A DNA stretch of 64,000 nucleotides from Geomonas azotofigens (GTDB lineage Bacteria > Desulfobacterota > Desulfuromonadia > Geobacterales > Geobacteraceae), in assembly GCF_018919395.1 (NCBI RefSeq), contig NZ_JAHLME010000002.1:372001-436000 (forward strand), read 5' to 3'. Positions within the stretch are counted from its first letter, which is position 1. Each line of letters starts with the position of its first letter. Positions 42,382 through 50,831 of this stretch are shown piece after piece. The notes under the pieces were generated by a model, which made no database searches, was not told the DNA's origin, and was given only the letters and a program-made list of their open reading frames with translations. Both the position numbers and the translations under genes were made by a program.

Positions 42382-43140
42382 CTATGGTCTGCCCCTTATT
42401 ACGCTTAGCCATTGCTTTGCAAGGACGCGGACAAAGTCAATCGCTTCTTCTTTCGTCATTGGATTACTGGTTTTTGGTACGTCCTCATAACCGTGCCTTG
42501 CCCAATCACCTGAGACGGTCGGATTGTGGACCACATCCTTAAAGCGAGAAAACTGGTCTTGAGTTATGCCGAATGTCACTTGAAAATTGCGCCGGTTATT
42601 CGGATGTCCCTCAGCCAACTCATAGATTTTATATACAATTTCACCTGTCGGGTTGTCCACATCCAACAGTTCTAACACCTTTGAGGCCCTTACAGACAAA
42701 AATGCGGGTTCGAGTCTACTGCGTTGAGCTTCAAGCTTTGCCTGATATTTTTCTTCTAACCGGTCGGCGTGCCATTTTTCGAGTTGCTCGTCGGTGAGAT
42801 TCGTGGGGGGGGCTACTTCTATTGTCGCAACGCCTCCCATGATTGCAATTTGGCAGGAAGCAGCTTCAATAAATCCGCTTCGGCTCGGCGGGGAGGTGCT
42901 GTAATCGACGACACTGCCCAACGTGAAATCAAGATCAATTTGAGCTGGTCCGGTGAAGACATCACGTAAACGTTTAGCTTCAGTCCAGACCTCATCACAG
43001 CTTAGACATGCATCGAACGTAGGAGAAGTAATTTCATTTAAGGTTTCTCCCTTGACAAGCACGTAACCGATTCCATTTAAAAGATCGCCGAGGTTTCGGG
43101 GATCGAGACCCGATTTTTGAACTTCCACACTCCATCTCAT
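42382..43140 (-). CDS. Unknown protein, 252 residues, upstream of DGQHR/GIY-YIG pair
   Basis: I do not recognise this protein. It opens MRWSVEVQKSGLDPRNLGDL. A charged helical middle (EQLEKWHADRLEEKYQAKLE) separates an N-terminal beta domain (QIDLDFTLGSVVDYSTSPPS, QIAIMGGVATIEVAPPTN) from a C-terminal helical domain (VYKIYELAEGHPNNRRNFQV, QFSRFKDVVHNPTVSGDWAR). No signal peptide or membrane span is present. It lies 176 bp upstream of the GIY-YIG gene on the same strand and may belong to the same module. The ATG at 43140 follows GGGG; a TTG two codons earlier is possible. Confidence 0.65.
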   Translation of the reverse strand: MRWSVEVQKSGLDPRNLGDLLNGIGYVLVKGETLNEITSPTFDACLSCDEVWTEAKRLRDVFTGPAQIDLDFTLGSVVDYSTSPPSRSGFIEAASCQIAIMGGVATIEVAPPTNLTDEQLEKWHADRLEEKYQAKLEAQRSRLEPAFLSVRASKVLELLDVDNPTGEIVYKIYELAEGHPNNRRNFQVTFGITQDQFSRFKDVVHNPTVSGDWARHGYEDVPKTSNPMTKEEAIDFVRVLAKQWLSVIRGRP

Positions 43141-43684
43141 TAACAACCCCTGTTAAATATATTGTTCTCGTCTTTGCCCGACAAGTGCCTATAACATACG
43201 GGAAATGCGAAACATGTTTGCAAAGCTAAAAATGATCCGGTACTCGGTGTGATCGAGCCACGCCGTCTCCCCACGGCCTGCACTGAAGAGCCCTTTCTGG
43301 ACGATTTTCCCAGTAGGCCCAGAGGCAGGAGTGACCAGTACTCCTAACCACGGCACAGTACACCATTTAAGCCCGAAGCTCAACAGCATATTCTAATGAT
43401 TCACCTAAAATCTCTTTGCTTCTTGCCACTCCTACTTGTTGCTCAATTCCTCGGAATAGACCGCCACAACTGAGACACCTCTTTAGAGTCCGCCCAGTGG
43501 CCCTCACATATAGGAACAGGCGGCCCGCAAGCTGCAGGCCAAAGACCCTTTATTGGTAAAAGATTGGGATGGGACGTTTTAAGGGGGACGCATCAGGCTT
43601 TATTATGTAGTCCGGAAAGAAAGGGAGTAAACCTAGGAAGCGAACAGTGCGGTTTGCATCTTGACCTGCCCAGTGATAGATGCC
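43141..43684. other. Gap between cargo and transfer genes, 544 bp
   Basis: No credible gene. The frame at 43189-43389 (minus) has no ribosome site and odd composition. The sequence changes here from AT-rich cargo to the GC-rich transfer block, so it is the likely boundary of the cargo insertion. I see no clear repeat pair flanking the cargo. Confidence 0.45.
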
Positions 43685-44152
43685 TCAATTCGTAAAGGTA
43701 GGACCCGCAGCACCCCCTCGTAGGGCAACCCACAGAGCCACACCTGCCGCAAGCAGCGTGATGCATGCTGCCACCACATTGAAGATTGCCACGCGCCTGG
43801 CGTCGCGAGCCCGGTCGGCAACGCCTGCAAGGGAGGCATCGATCTCGGTTCTAACCGCCATAGCCAGCGCTTTGGCGCCGTCATTCATCTGCTGGTCCAT
43901 CGCCTCTTTGCCGGCCAGCAGGGCTGCGTTTAGGATCCTTTCCGCCTTGTTCCTGGCGTCGCTTCCCCATCGGGCGGCAAGGTCTTCCAATTCTTCCTTG
44001 TAGCGGTCAAGCTGCACCCGTTGGGCCTTGGAGCTGTCCTCAATGAGCCGCTTGTTGATCGTTTGCAGGACGAGAATTGGGTCATCGCGCGAAACGGCGA
44101 TACCGTGCTTCGCCGCAATTTCCTTTATCAGCTCCTCGATGTCATCGTTCAT
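43685..44152 (-). CDS. traM: TraM-like conjugal transfer protein
   Basis: A 155-residue protein in the TraM position of the RP4 Tra1 traK-traL-traM operon (RP4 TraM 145 residues). It opens MNDDIEELIKEIAAKHGIAV, has a helical coiled middle (RVQLDRYKEELEDLAARWG) and a C-terminal membrane anchor (VAACITLLAAGVALWVALRG). The ATG overlaps the traL stop as TGATG. The role in IncP transfer is auxiliary, raising transfer frequency. Name assigned by synteny, length and layout rather than a diagnostic motif. Confidence 0.8.
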   Translation of the reverse strand: MNDDIEELIKEIAAKHGIAVSRDDPILVLQTINKRLIEDSSKAQRVQLDRYKEELEDLAARWGSDARNKAERILNAALLAGKEAMDQQMNDGAKALAMAVRTEIDASLAGVADRARDARRVAIFNVVAACITLLAAGVALWVALRGGAAGPTFTN

Positions 44153-44877
44153 CACAGCACCGTCGCATTTTCGAGTTGCGCGAACAACTGGCTCTTGACC
44201 AGCTTGAGCCGCTGCCTGGTCATGATCGATTTGGACGCCGTCGCCAGCGCCTCATCAAAGGTGAGCCGTTCCTGGAGCATCTCGGAAAAATCCCGGCCGT
44301 AGGTCTCTTCCTTCAACGCAGGCATCCTGATGATCGCGGTTACACGGGCCTTGTTGGTCGTGTACGACTTCATCTGCTCAAAGTTCTTCCCGCCATCCTC
44401 GATGGGTCCCCAATAGGGGTTGAGCCAGACCACGAACAGGCACTCGGCCGGGAACTGGGTCACCAGTTGGGTAAAACCGTTCACCGTGTCGACCAGGGCC
44501 TGGCTGCCGGTTATGACGGTGTGCACCACGAACTCGTGTCCCATCTCGTCAAGGAGAGCCGGCACCTGGTTGCTGATCAAGTAGTGGGACAGCGGGACAA
44601 AGGAACTGGCGCCGTTGTCGATGATGACGTCGCCCTTGGCTGCCGCGATCATCTCGATCAAGGCATCGAAATTCCTGGTGTTGATTTCATCCCCGTCCAG
44701 GATGTTGAGCCGGCGCACGTTAAGGGCCTTGTACCCCTCGAAGGTCGCGTTGACCGGGTCGGTATCGATGCAAAGCGGCGATTCCCCTTGGCTGACTTTG
44801 AACTGGGCAAGGACTGCAGCTACAACTGATTTGCCGACGCCCCCCTTCCCCTGCAGCACGATATGGATTTTGGCCAT
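44152..44877 (-). CDS. traL: TraL, ParA-like ATPase of IncP-type transfer
   Basis: A 241-residue P-loop ATPase, the same length as RP4 TraL. It starts AKIHIVLQGKGGVGKSVVAA, with the deviant Walker A KGGVGKS of the ParA/MinD class. CIDTDPVNATFEGYKALNV and DVIIDNGASSFVPLSHYLI match the family's nucleotide-binding and switch regions. Start and stop overlap traK and traM as TGATG. It probably acts in the relaxosome or in positioning transfer; its exact job is unclear even in RP4. Confidence 0.92.
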   Translation of the reverse strand: MAKIHIVLQGKGGVGKSVVAAVLAQFKVSQGESPLCIDTDPVNATFEGYKALNVRRLNILDGDEINTRNFDALIEMIAAAKGDVIIDNGASSFVPLSHYLISNQVPALLDEMGHEFVVHTVITGSQALVDTVNGFTQLVTQFPAECLFVVWLNPYWGPIEDGGKNFEQMKSYTTNKARVTAIIRMPALKEETYGRDFSEMLQERLTFDEALATASKSIMTRQRLKLVKSQLFAQLENATVL

Positions 44878-45275
44878 CAGATCAAGTCCTCCTTTTTTGG
44901 TGAAGGATTAAAGGTGAAGCCCTTTATCTCGGGTATCTCCTTCTCCGGTGCGGCCGTCGCGGCCGTCGCGGGCTTCGCGGTCTTGCTTGTGTCGCCTGTG
45001 CTGCCGCGTTCAGTAGCACGTTCTTCCATGGGGGGGCCGGGCGGAGTTTGGATCAGACGCTTGGTGTAGTTCCAAAAAGAAGCATAGCCGAAGGCCACTT
45101 TCCCCTCTTCGTGCAGGATTCCCCAGATACTCTTGATAGACCAACCATCGCCGAGCGCCTGTATGATTTCCTGGCGCAGGGCCAGGAAGATGGCCCGGTT
45201 TTGATTCCTATTGGAGGCGAGCGGCTTTTTGCCGGCGGCCTTGGCCGCTAATCGATCGGAGATGGTTTTGTTCAT
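44877..45275 (-). CDS. traK: TraK, oriT-binding protein
   Basis: A 132-residue basic protein (RP4 TraK 134). It has KKPLASNRNQNRAIFLALRQ at the start, the DNA-binding segment GDGWSIKSIWGILHEEGKVA and FGYASFWNYTKRLI, then a Pro/Ala/Thr-rich linker and the conserved end KGFTFNPSPKKEDLI, very like RP4 TraK. TraK wraps oriT DNA next to the nick region. It is divergent from traJ, with oriT between, exactly as in RP4. Confidence 0.92.
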   Translation of the reverse strand: MNKTISDRLAAKAAGKKPLASNRNQNRAIFLALRQEIIQALGDGWSIKSIWGILHEEGKVAFGYASFWNYTKRLIQTPPGPPMEERATERGSTGDTSKTAKPATAATAAPEKEIPEIKGFTFNPSPKKEDLI

Positions 45276-45615
45276 GATGTCGTACCGAGATTTTCCGCGA
45301 TTGGCAGGCTATCTTAACCATATTCAATATATCGGAGGATATTTGTGAGAGATCTTACCATATTATTTGAGATTTTTTATTAGTAGCCTCATTATTTTCG
45401 GAAAATCAGGGTAAAATTGCGACGTGGTCGAAAGTCGTATTTAGGAAATCGTCACTCGGAGCGGGGCAGGATATGTGAAGTTAGCTATCCGGCAAGCCGG
45501 TTAGCTAACTTCACCTCCCCTTATTCGCACTGCGTGCTCAACGGGTATCCTGCTCTGCGAGGCTAGACGGCTACCGCCGTCAACGTATGAAGCCGACTCC
45601 TCACAGAGGGCAATT
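45276..45615. promoter_or_regulatory. traK-traJ intergenic region with repeats TTA(A)CCATATT
   Basis: 340 bp holding the divergent tra promoters and oriT. Near traK, CTTAACCATATTC (about 45314) and CTTACCATATTA (about 45354) repeat 40 bp apart in AT-rich DNA, fitting TraK or regulator binding; the rest is oriT (45461-45560). Confidence 0.6.
45461..45560. other. oriT: Origin of transfer (oriT), IncP/RP4 type
   Basis: An inverted repeat GTGAAGTTAGCTA (45475-45487) and TTAGCTAACTTCAC (45501-45514) corresponds to the TraJ-binding repeat of RP4. On the minus strand its inner arm runs on as ACTTCAC-ATATCCTG-CCCC, equal to the RP4 nick region (ACTTCAC-CTATCCTG-CCC), so the cut is predicted between 45467 and 45466 of the minus strand. 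A second TATCCTGC is on the plus strand at 45546-45553. Confidence 0.85.
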
Positions 45616-45981
45616 ATGGCTGAAAAGAACACGGCAACACGTACCCACCAGCTGCACGTCCCAGTGCGGCCAGACGAAAGAGCTGCGATCAAAAAGATGG
45701 CGGCTTCGACGGGCCTACCCGTCGCCGCCTATCTGCGGAATGTAGGCTTGGGATATCAGTTGCATAACATCCTGGACAACGAACGCGTTGAAGAGCTGGC
45801 ACGCATCAACGGGGACCTTGGGCGTCTGGGCGGTCTCCTAAAGCTGTGGCTCACTGACGACCCGCGCACGGCGCAGTACGGCGAGAGACTGATACGCGCC
45901 CTCCTAACTAAAATCGAAAGCACTCAGGACAAGATGCAGGAGATCATGCGGTCTGTTGTCATACCAAAGGCTTTGCGGTGA
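45616..45981 (+). CDS. traJ: TraJ, relaxosome oriT-recognition protein
   Basis: A 121-residue protein (RP4 TraJ 123) of the MobC/TraJ type, with a ribbon-helix-helix N-terminus (THQLHVPVRPDERAAIKKMA, STGLPVAAYLRNVGLGYQ), a middle helix NGDLGRLGGLLKLWLTDDP and a helical end. It binds the inverted repeat in oriT and recruits the TraI relaxase to the nick site. CACAGAGGGCAATT precedes the ATG. It is first gene of the traJ-traI-traG-traF-traC series. Confidence 0.93.
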   Translation: MAEKNTATRTHQLHVPVRPDERAAIKKMAASTGLPVAAYLRNVGLGYQLHNILDNERVEELARINGDLGRLGGLLKLWLTDDPRTAQYGERLIRALLTKIESTQDKMQEIMRSVVIPKALR

Positions 45982-46028
45982 AACTCTAAATTTAGCCGCT
46001 AAAACCCAAACGTCCTGGAGACTGCAGC

Positions 46029-48314
46029 ATGATCGCCAAGAAAGTGCGGATGAGGTCAGTGGGGAGGAGCGATTACGATGGTTTAGTGAAGTACCTAACC
46101 GACAAACAAGGAAAGTATCAGCGTCTCGGGTATGTCTCAGTCAGCAACTGCCATTCGCAAGAGTGGCAGGCAGCCGTCATCGAAGTTCTCAACACTCAGT
46201 CACGCAACACACGGGCCTTATCGGACAAAACCTATCACCTGATAGTCAGTTTACGCGCGGGGGAAGAACCCGGCGGCGCCATTTTGAAAGCGATCGAGGA
46301 AAGGATCTGCTACGAACTGGGTTACAGCGAACATCAGCGCATTTGTGTTGTTCACCATGACACGGACAATCTTCACTTCCACATTGCCATCAATAAGATT
46401 CACCCGACACGCCACACCATTCACGACCCTTACTATGATCACGTTACGCTGGGAAAACTCTGCGAAAAGCTCGAACGGCAACACGGCTTAGCAGCCGATA
46501 ACCACCAAGTGTTGAGAAATGGAAGCGAGAGCCGGGCTGCCGACATGGAGCGGCACGCCGGGGTGCAAAGCCTGTTGGGATGGATTCAGCGCGAGTGCGC
46601 CGAGCAAATGCAGCAGGCAGAAAGCTGGGCCGAGCTGCACGCCCTGATGGCTGAAAAAGGGTTGCAACTTCAAGAGCGAGGCAACGGTTTAGTTATCACT
46701 GACGGTACCGGGCTTGGCGTCAAAGCCGGTTCGGTCGCAAGACACTTCTCGAAACCTCGCTTGGAGAAACGCTTGGGCTCCTTCAAGCAGGCTGACAGGC
46801 TTAAGGACGTCATACAGGCTCCACCGCAAACTCAAAACATCCTGCGAAATCCCTCGCAGCTTGAACGGGTCGCAACTGGCGGCCTGCGGTACCGAGGGCA
46901 GCCAATGCCTTCGCGGTACGACACAGCCAAGCTGTACGGCAGCTACCAGGAGGAGCAGCAAGAAGCCAGGACGGCACGGGCAGCCGAAAGAGCTAAGATA
47001 GCGGACCGCAGAAAAAGCCTAACGGAGGCGGCCAAACGAAGGGCAAAACTCAAACGGGCTGCGGCCAAGGCCGTCAGAGTGAACGGGGCAGTTAAAAGAA
47101 TCCTCTACGGCGCGATCAGCAACACGCTGCAAGAGGAAATTCGTAGGATCAACAGGCAATGTACCGCCGACCGCCTGGCGGTCGACAGCAAATATCCTTG
47201 GCGTCCATGGGCCGACTGGCTGAGAGCGAAGGCCGTCGAAGGGGACCGTGAGGCGCTGGCCGCTTTGCGCGCCCGCGAGGCGGCAACCGGCCTGAAGGGG
47301 GACACCATAACCGGCAAGGGCCACCGTAAGCATGCGCCGCTAGCGGCAGAACGGGACTGCATCACCAAAAAAGGGACGATTATCTATCACGTCGGCACAA
47401 TCGCGGTACGCGACGACGGGGACAGGCTCCAGGTTTCGCGGGGGGCGAACATGGAGGGACTGCAAGCCGCTCTACTCTTGGCGTCAGAACACTATGGCAG
47501 TTGCATCGCCGTCAACGGTACCGGCGCCTTCAAGGAACAGGTTGCCCGGGCGGCGGCCGCCGGCAGATTGCCCATTACCTTTGACGATGCAGCATTGGAG
47601 CGCCACCGCCAGGAACTGCTGGGACCGGGAGTCCTCAGGGAGAAAGCCAGTGGACACGACAACCAAGCGGGAGCACGAACCGCCAGCGGACGACCAGGAG
47701 TCGACGGAGGATTTGATAACCGCGGCGCTGGCAGCCATGGATGCGCCGCTGCCGCAATCCATCCAAGGGGAACCACCCGAGGAACAACAGCCGAGCGAGG
47801 CGCTGCCCGTCACTGTAAGCCCTACGTTGGAGGCGTTGGACGAAAGCCGCCGCCCCAAGGCCAGAACCGCCTGCGAGAGCTGTCCGAACTCGGTGTGGTT
47901 CACCTCGCCGGCGGAGGTCAGGTGCTACTGCCGCGTGATGTTCCTGATCGTCTGGAGCGACAAGGTGCCAAACCGGATCACCGCGTGCGACGGGGTGTTC
48001 CTCGGCCAGGAGAGATGACGGCAGGGCAGGCCGCCGCAGTAAAGTATGTCGCAGAAAGGGAGGCCATGCGGCTCAAGGCCTCAGGCGTGCCTAAACACCG
48101 GCTTTACGATCACGAAGACGGGAGCAGCGCGGCATTCGCCGGGACCCGCAAGGTGGAAGGGGAGTTTCTGGCCCTATTGAAACGAGGAGACGAGATCCTG
48201 GTCCTCCCCGTCGGCGCCGGCATCGCCCAGCGGCTCAAGCGCGTGCCGGTCGGCGACACCGTCACCGTGACCGCAAACGGCTCCGTCACAAGAGCCAGGG
48301 GGCGGAAGATATGA
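46029..48314 (+). CDS. traI: TraI relaxase (MobP family, RP4 type)
   Basis: A 761-residue relaxase (RP4 TraI 732). The start MIAKKVRMRSVGRSDYDGLV runs parallel to RP4, with the catalytic Tyr22 in KYLTDKQGKYQRLG. Motif II lies in NTRALSDKTYHLIVSLRAGE. The metal-binding motif III is HHDTDNLHFHIAINKIHPTR (HxDxxNxHxHxxxN). The middle is helical (ERAKIADRRKSLTEAAKRRA), with a less conserved C-terminal third that also encodes traH in another frame. TraI nicks oriT and stays bound to the 5' end during transfer. It overlaps traG by four bases. Confidence 0.95.
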   Translation: MIAKKVRMRSVGRSDYDGLVKYLTDKQGKYQRLGYVSVSNCHSQEWQAAVIEVLNTQSRNTRALSDKTYHLIVSLRAGEEPGGAILKAIEERICYELGYSEHQRICVVHHDTDNLHFHIAINKIHPTRHTIHDPYYDHVTLGKLCEKLERQHGLAADNHQVLRNGSESRAADMERHAGVQSLLGWIQRECAEQMQQAESWAELHALMAEKGLQLQERGNGLVITDGTGLGVKAGSVARHFSKPRLEKRLGSFKQADRLKDVIQAPPQTQNILRNPSQLERVATGGLRYRGQPMPSRYDTAKLYGSYQEEQQEARTARAAERAKIADRRKSLTEAAKRRAKLKRAAAKAVRVNGAVKRILYGAISNTLQEEIRRINRQCTADRLAVDSKYPWRPWADWLRAKAVEGDREALAALRAREAATGLKGDTITGKGHRKHAPLAAERDCITKKGTIIYHVGTIAVRDDGDRLQVSRGANMEGLQAALLLASEHYGSCIAVNGTGAFKEQVARAAAAGRLPITFDDAALERHRQELLGPGVLREKASGHDNQAGARTASGRPGVDGGFDNRGAGSHGCAAAAIHPRGTTRGTTAERGAARHCKPYVGGVGRKPPPQGQNRLRELSELGVVHLAGGGQVLLPRDVPDRLERQGAKPDHRVRRGVPRPGEMTAGQAAAVKYVAEREAMRLKASGVPKHRLYDHEDGSSAAFAGTRKVEGEFLALLKRGDEILVLPVGAGIAQRLKRVPVGDTVTVTANGSVTRARGRKI
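47650..48018 (+). CDS. traH: TraH-like protein encoded inside traI in another frame
   Basis: A 122-residue acidic protein read in a different frame within traI, as RP4 traH (119 residues) is. The GTG start at 47650 follows AGGGAGAAAGCCA. The sequence DDQESTEDLITAALAAMDAP is acidic, then TACESCPNSVWFTSPAEVRC and YCRVMFLIVWSDKVPNRITA, CDGVFLGQE give a Cys-rich end (CxxC...CxC...C) that looks selected rather than random. RP4 TraH stabilises the relaxase-DNA complex. Overlap of two conserved frames explains the poor conservation of TraI here. Confidence 0.75.
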   Translation: MDTTTKREHEPPADDQESTEDLITAALAAMDAPLPQSIQGEPPEEQQPSEALPVTVSPTLEALDESRRPKARTACESCPNSVWFTSPAEVRCYCRVMFLIVWSDKVPNRITACDGVFLGQER

Positions 48315-50299
48315 AAGACCACTTCAACAACGCGGTGGGACCGCAGGTGCAGGCGCGGACCAAAAAGCGAAAAACCAAGATCATACCCTTTTTTGCCGTG
48401 GTCTCCCTCGTCGCCGGGCTGCAAACGGCCAGCCAGTTTTTCGCTCAGGATTTCCGATACCAGCCGGTGCTGGGATGGAACATCCACGGTTTTTACCTCC
48501 CCTGGAGCATTCTGCGCTGGGCCGCCAGGTGGTACCACGAGTATCCGCAGGCGGTCATGCGCGCCGGCAGCGTCGGTATCGTCGTTGCCGGGCTGGGGCT
48601 GCTCGTTCTGGCCGTCGCGAAAATGATCCGGGCGAACTCGAGCACAGTCAACGAATACCTGCACGGTTCCGCCCGCTGGGCGAACCTCGAGGATATCTAC
48701 CGCTCCGGGCTCTTATCGCGCCGGCCTCCGTTCTGGCAGTGGGGCCGACAAGGGCGGGAAACCGGCGCAGCCTCCGGCGTCTATGTCGGCGCCTGGCTGG
48801 ACCGGTCCGGAACCCTCCGCTATCTCAGGCACAGCGGCCCCGAGCATGTCCTCACCTACGCGCCGACCCGTTCGGGCAAGGGCGTCGGCCTGGTCGTGCC
48901 CACCCTGCTCTCCTGGCCCGACAGCGCGGTCATCACGGACCTGAAAGGGGAATTGTGGGCCATGACGGCGGGGTGGCGGCAAAAGCATGCCAGGAACAAG
49001 GTGATCCGCTTCGAACCGGCCACCCTGAATGGCAGCGCCGGTTGGAACCCGCTCGACGAACTGCGCATCGGGACCGAACACGAAGTGGGCGACGTGCAGA
49101 ATCTGGCGACCCTGATCGTGGACCCGGACGGCAGGGGGCTGGAAACCCACTGGCAGAAGACCAGCCAGGCCTTGCTGGTGGGCGTGGTTCTTCATGCCAT
49201 CTACAAAGCCAGGCACGAAGGAGGCACAGCCTCGCTGCCGGCGGTCGATGCCATGCTGTCCGATCCGGAGCGCGATGTAACAGACTTGTGGCTGGAAATG
49301 ACCACCTACGGCCACCTGAACGGCCGCGTGCATCCGGCCGTCGGTTCGGCGGCGCGGGACATGATGGACAGGCCCGAGGAGGAAGCCGGTTCCGTCCTGT
49401 CCACGGCGAAATCGTACCTGGCGCTCTACCGCGACCCGGTGGTGGCGCACAACGTGAGCAGATCCGAGTTCCGCATCAAGGATCTGATGAACCACGACGA
49501 CCCGGTAAGCCTCTACATCGTCACCCAACCCAACGACAAGACCCGCCTGCGCCCGCTGGTGCGCATCATGGTGAACATGATCTTTCGTCTTCTGGCAGAC
49601 AAGCTGGAGTTCGAGCGGATCGCAGCTACACCCTCATGGTGGCGGCGGACGGCTGCCGCGATGGGGTTGCACCATGACAGCGGCCAGTCACACGTGCGCC
49701 CCAAAAGAACGTACCGGCATCGCCTGCTGGGCATGATCGACGAGTTCCCGAGCCTCGGGAGGCTTGAAATCCTCCAGGAATCGCTCGCCTTCGTCGCCGG
49801 CTACGGCATCAAGTTATACCTGATCTGCCAGGACCTGAACCAGCTCAAAAGCCGCGAAACCGGTTACGGCCCCGACGAGACCATCACCTCGAACTGCCAC
49901 GTCCAAAACGCCTTCCCGCCGAACCGGCTGGAAACCGCCGAGCACCTCTCGAAACTTACCGGCCAGACGACCGTGGTGAAGGAGCAGATCACCACCAGCG
50001 GGAACCGCATGGCCGCACTCATGGGACAGGTCTCGCGGACCACGCAGGAGGTGCAGCGCCCTCTGCTGACGCCGGACGAGTGTCTGCGGATGCCGGGGCC
50101 AAAAAAGGATGCCGACGGGCAGATCACGGAAGCCGGGGACATGGTGATCTACGTCGCCGGGTTCCCCGCCATCTACGGGCGGCAGCCGCTCTACTTCCAG
50201 GACGAAATTTTCACCGCACGCGCTGCCGTACCGGCCCCTTCGGTAAGCGACAGGCTGCGCCCCCCCTTGGAGGCGCCAAAGGCCGGCATTACGCTATGA
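48311..50299 (+). CDS. traG: TraG, VirD4-type coupling ATPase
   Basis: A 662-residue type IV coupling protein (RP4 TraG 635). Two N-terminal membrane spans (IIPFFAVVSLVAGLQTA, SVGIVVAGLGLLVLAVA) are followed by Walker A APTRSGKGVGLVVPTLL and, near residue 476, the Walker B region LLGMIDEFPSLGRLEILQES. IYVAGFPAIYGRQPLYFQDE at the end matches the family. It links the relaxosome to the Trb channel and powers DNA transfer. It overlaps both traI and traF by four bases. Confidence 0.95.
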   Translation: MKDHFNNAVGPQVQARTKKRKTKIIPFFAVVSLVAGLQTASQFFAQDFRYQPVLGWNIHGFYLPWSILRWAARWYHEYPQAVMRAGSVGIVVAGLGLLVLAVAKMIRANSSTVNEYLHGSARWANLEDIYRSGLLSRRPPFWQWGRQGRETGAASGVYVGAWLDRSGTLRYLRHSGPEHVLTYAPTRSGKGVGLVVPTLLSWPDSAVITDLKGELWAMTAGWRQKHARNKVIRFEPATLNGSAGWNPLDELRIGTEHEVGDVQNLATLIVDPDGRGLETHWQKTSQALLVGVVLHAIYKARHEGGTASLPAVDAMLSDPERDVTDLWLEMTTYGHLNGRVHPAVGSAARDMMDRPEEEAGSVLSTAKSYLALYRDPVVAHNVSRSEFRIKDLMNHDDPVSLYIVTQPNDKTRLRPLVRIMVNMIFRLLADKLEFERIAATPSWWRRTAAAMGLHHDSGQSHVRPKRTYRHRLLGMIDEFPSLGRLEILQESLAFVAGYGIKLYLICQDLNQLKSRETGYGPDETITSNCHVQNAFPPNRLETAEHLSKLTGQTTVVKEQITTSGNRMAALMGQVSRTTQEVQRPLLTPDECLRMPGPKKDADGQITEAGDMVIYVAGFPAIYGRQPLYFQDEIFTARAAVPAPSVSDRLRPPLEAPKAGITL

Positions 50300-50820
50300 A
50301 CCTGCTCTTGAGGCAGATCGCCGCCGGCACGATCATCCTGCTCCTTTTGGGGGGCGCCTGCTATGCCGTCGGAGCCCGCGTCAACACCACGGGGAGCATT
50401 CCGGTGGGGCTGTACTGGACGAGCAGGAAGCCTGCCGGGAAAGGCGACTACGTCCTTGTCTGCCCTCCCCCGTTGGAGGTCTTCGACATGGCCAAGGAAC
50501 GCGGCTACATCCGGGCCGGGTTTTGCCCCGGTGGCTACGGCTATCTGATGAAGCGGATTATGGCCGCTGAAAACGACAAGGTGACGGTTGCCGACGACGG
50601 CGTTCGCGTCAACGGCCGGTTGCTGCCGTTCAGCGTGCCACTCAAGGCGGACCAGGCCGGCCGGCCGCTTCCCCGGTACCAGGCCGACAGCTACACGCTC
50701 AACGAGCACCAGGTGCTGCTCATGACCGATCGAAACTCGTTTTCATTCGACGGCCGCTATTTCGGTCCGATCAACCGTTCCCAGATAAAGACCGTGATTG
50801 TCCCCACGATCACCTGGTAG
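50296..50820 (+). CDS. traF: TraF, S26-type peptidase for pilin processing
   Basis: A 174-residue signal-peptidase-like serine protease (RP4 TraF 178). An N-terminal membrane anchor (QIAAGTIILLLLGGACYAVG) is followed by catalytic Ser in NTTGSIPVGLYWT and Lys in YLMKRIMAAENDKV, and the C-terminal SFSFDGRYFGPINRSQI (SxxxDGR-like S26 box). In RP4 it cyclises the TrbC pilin. It overlaps traG by four bases; the topoisomerase remnant follows after 11 bp. Confidence 0.93.
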   Translation: MNLLLRQIAAGTIILLLLGGACYAVGARVNTTGSIPVGLYWTSRKPAGKGDYVLVCPPPLEVFDMAKERGYIRAGFCPGGYGYLMKRIMAAENDKVTVADDGVRVNGRLLPFSVPLKADQAGRPLPRYQADSYTLNEHQVLLMTDRNSFSFDGRYFGPINRSQIKTVIVPTITW

Positions 50821-50831
50821 AGGGAGGCCAG

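Noticed and set aside
43189..43389. 66-residue minus-strand frame in the cargo/tra gap
   Set aside because: No ribosome site, no conserved pattern.
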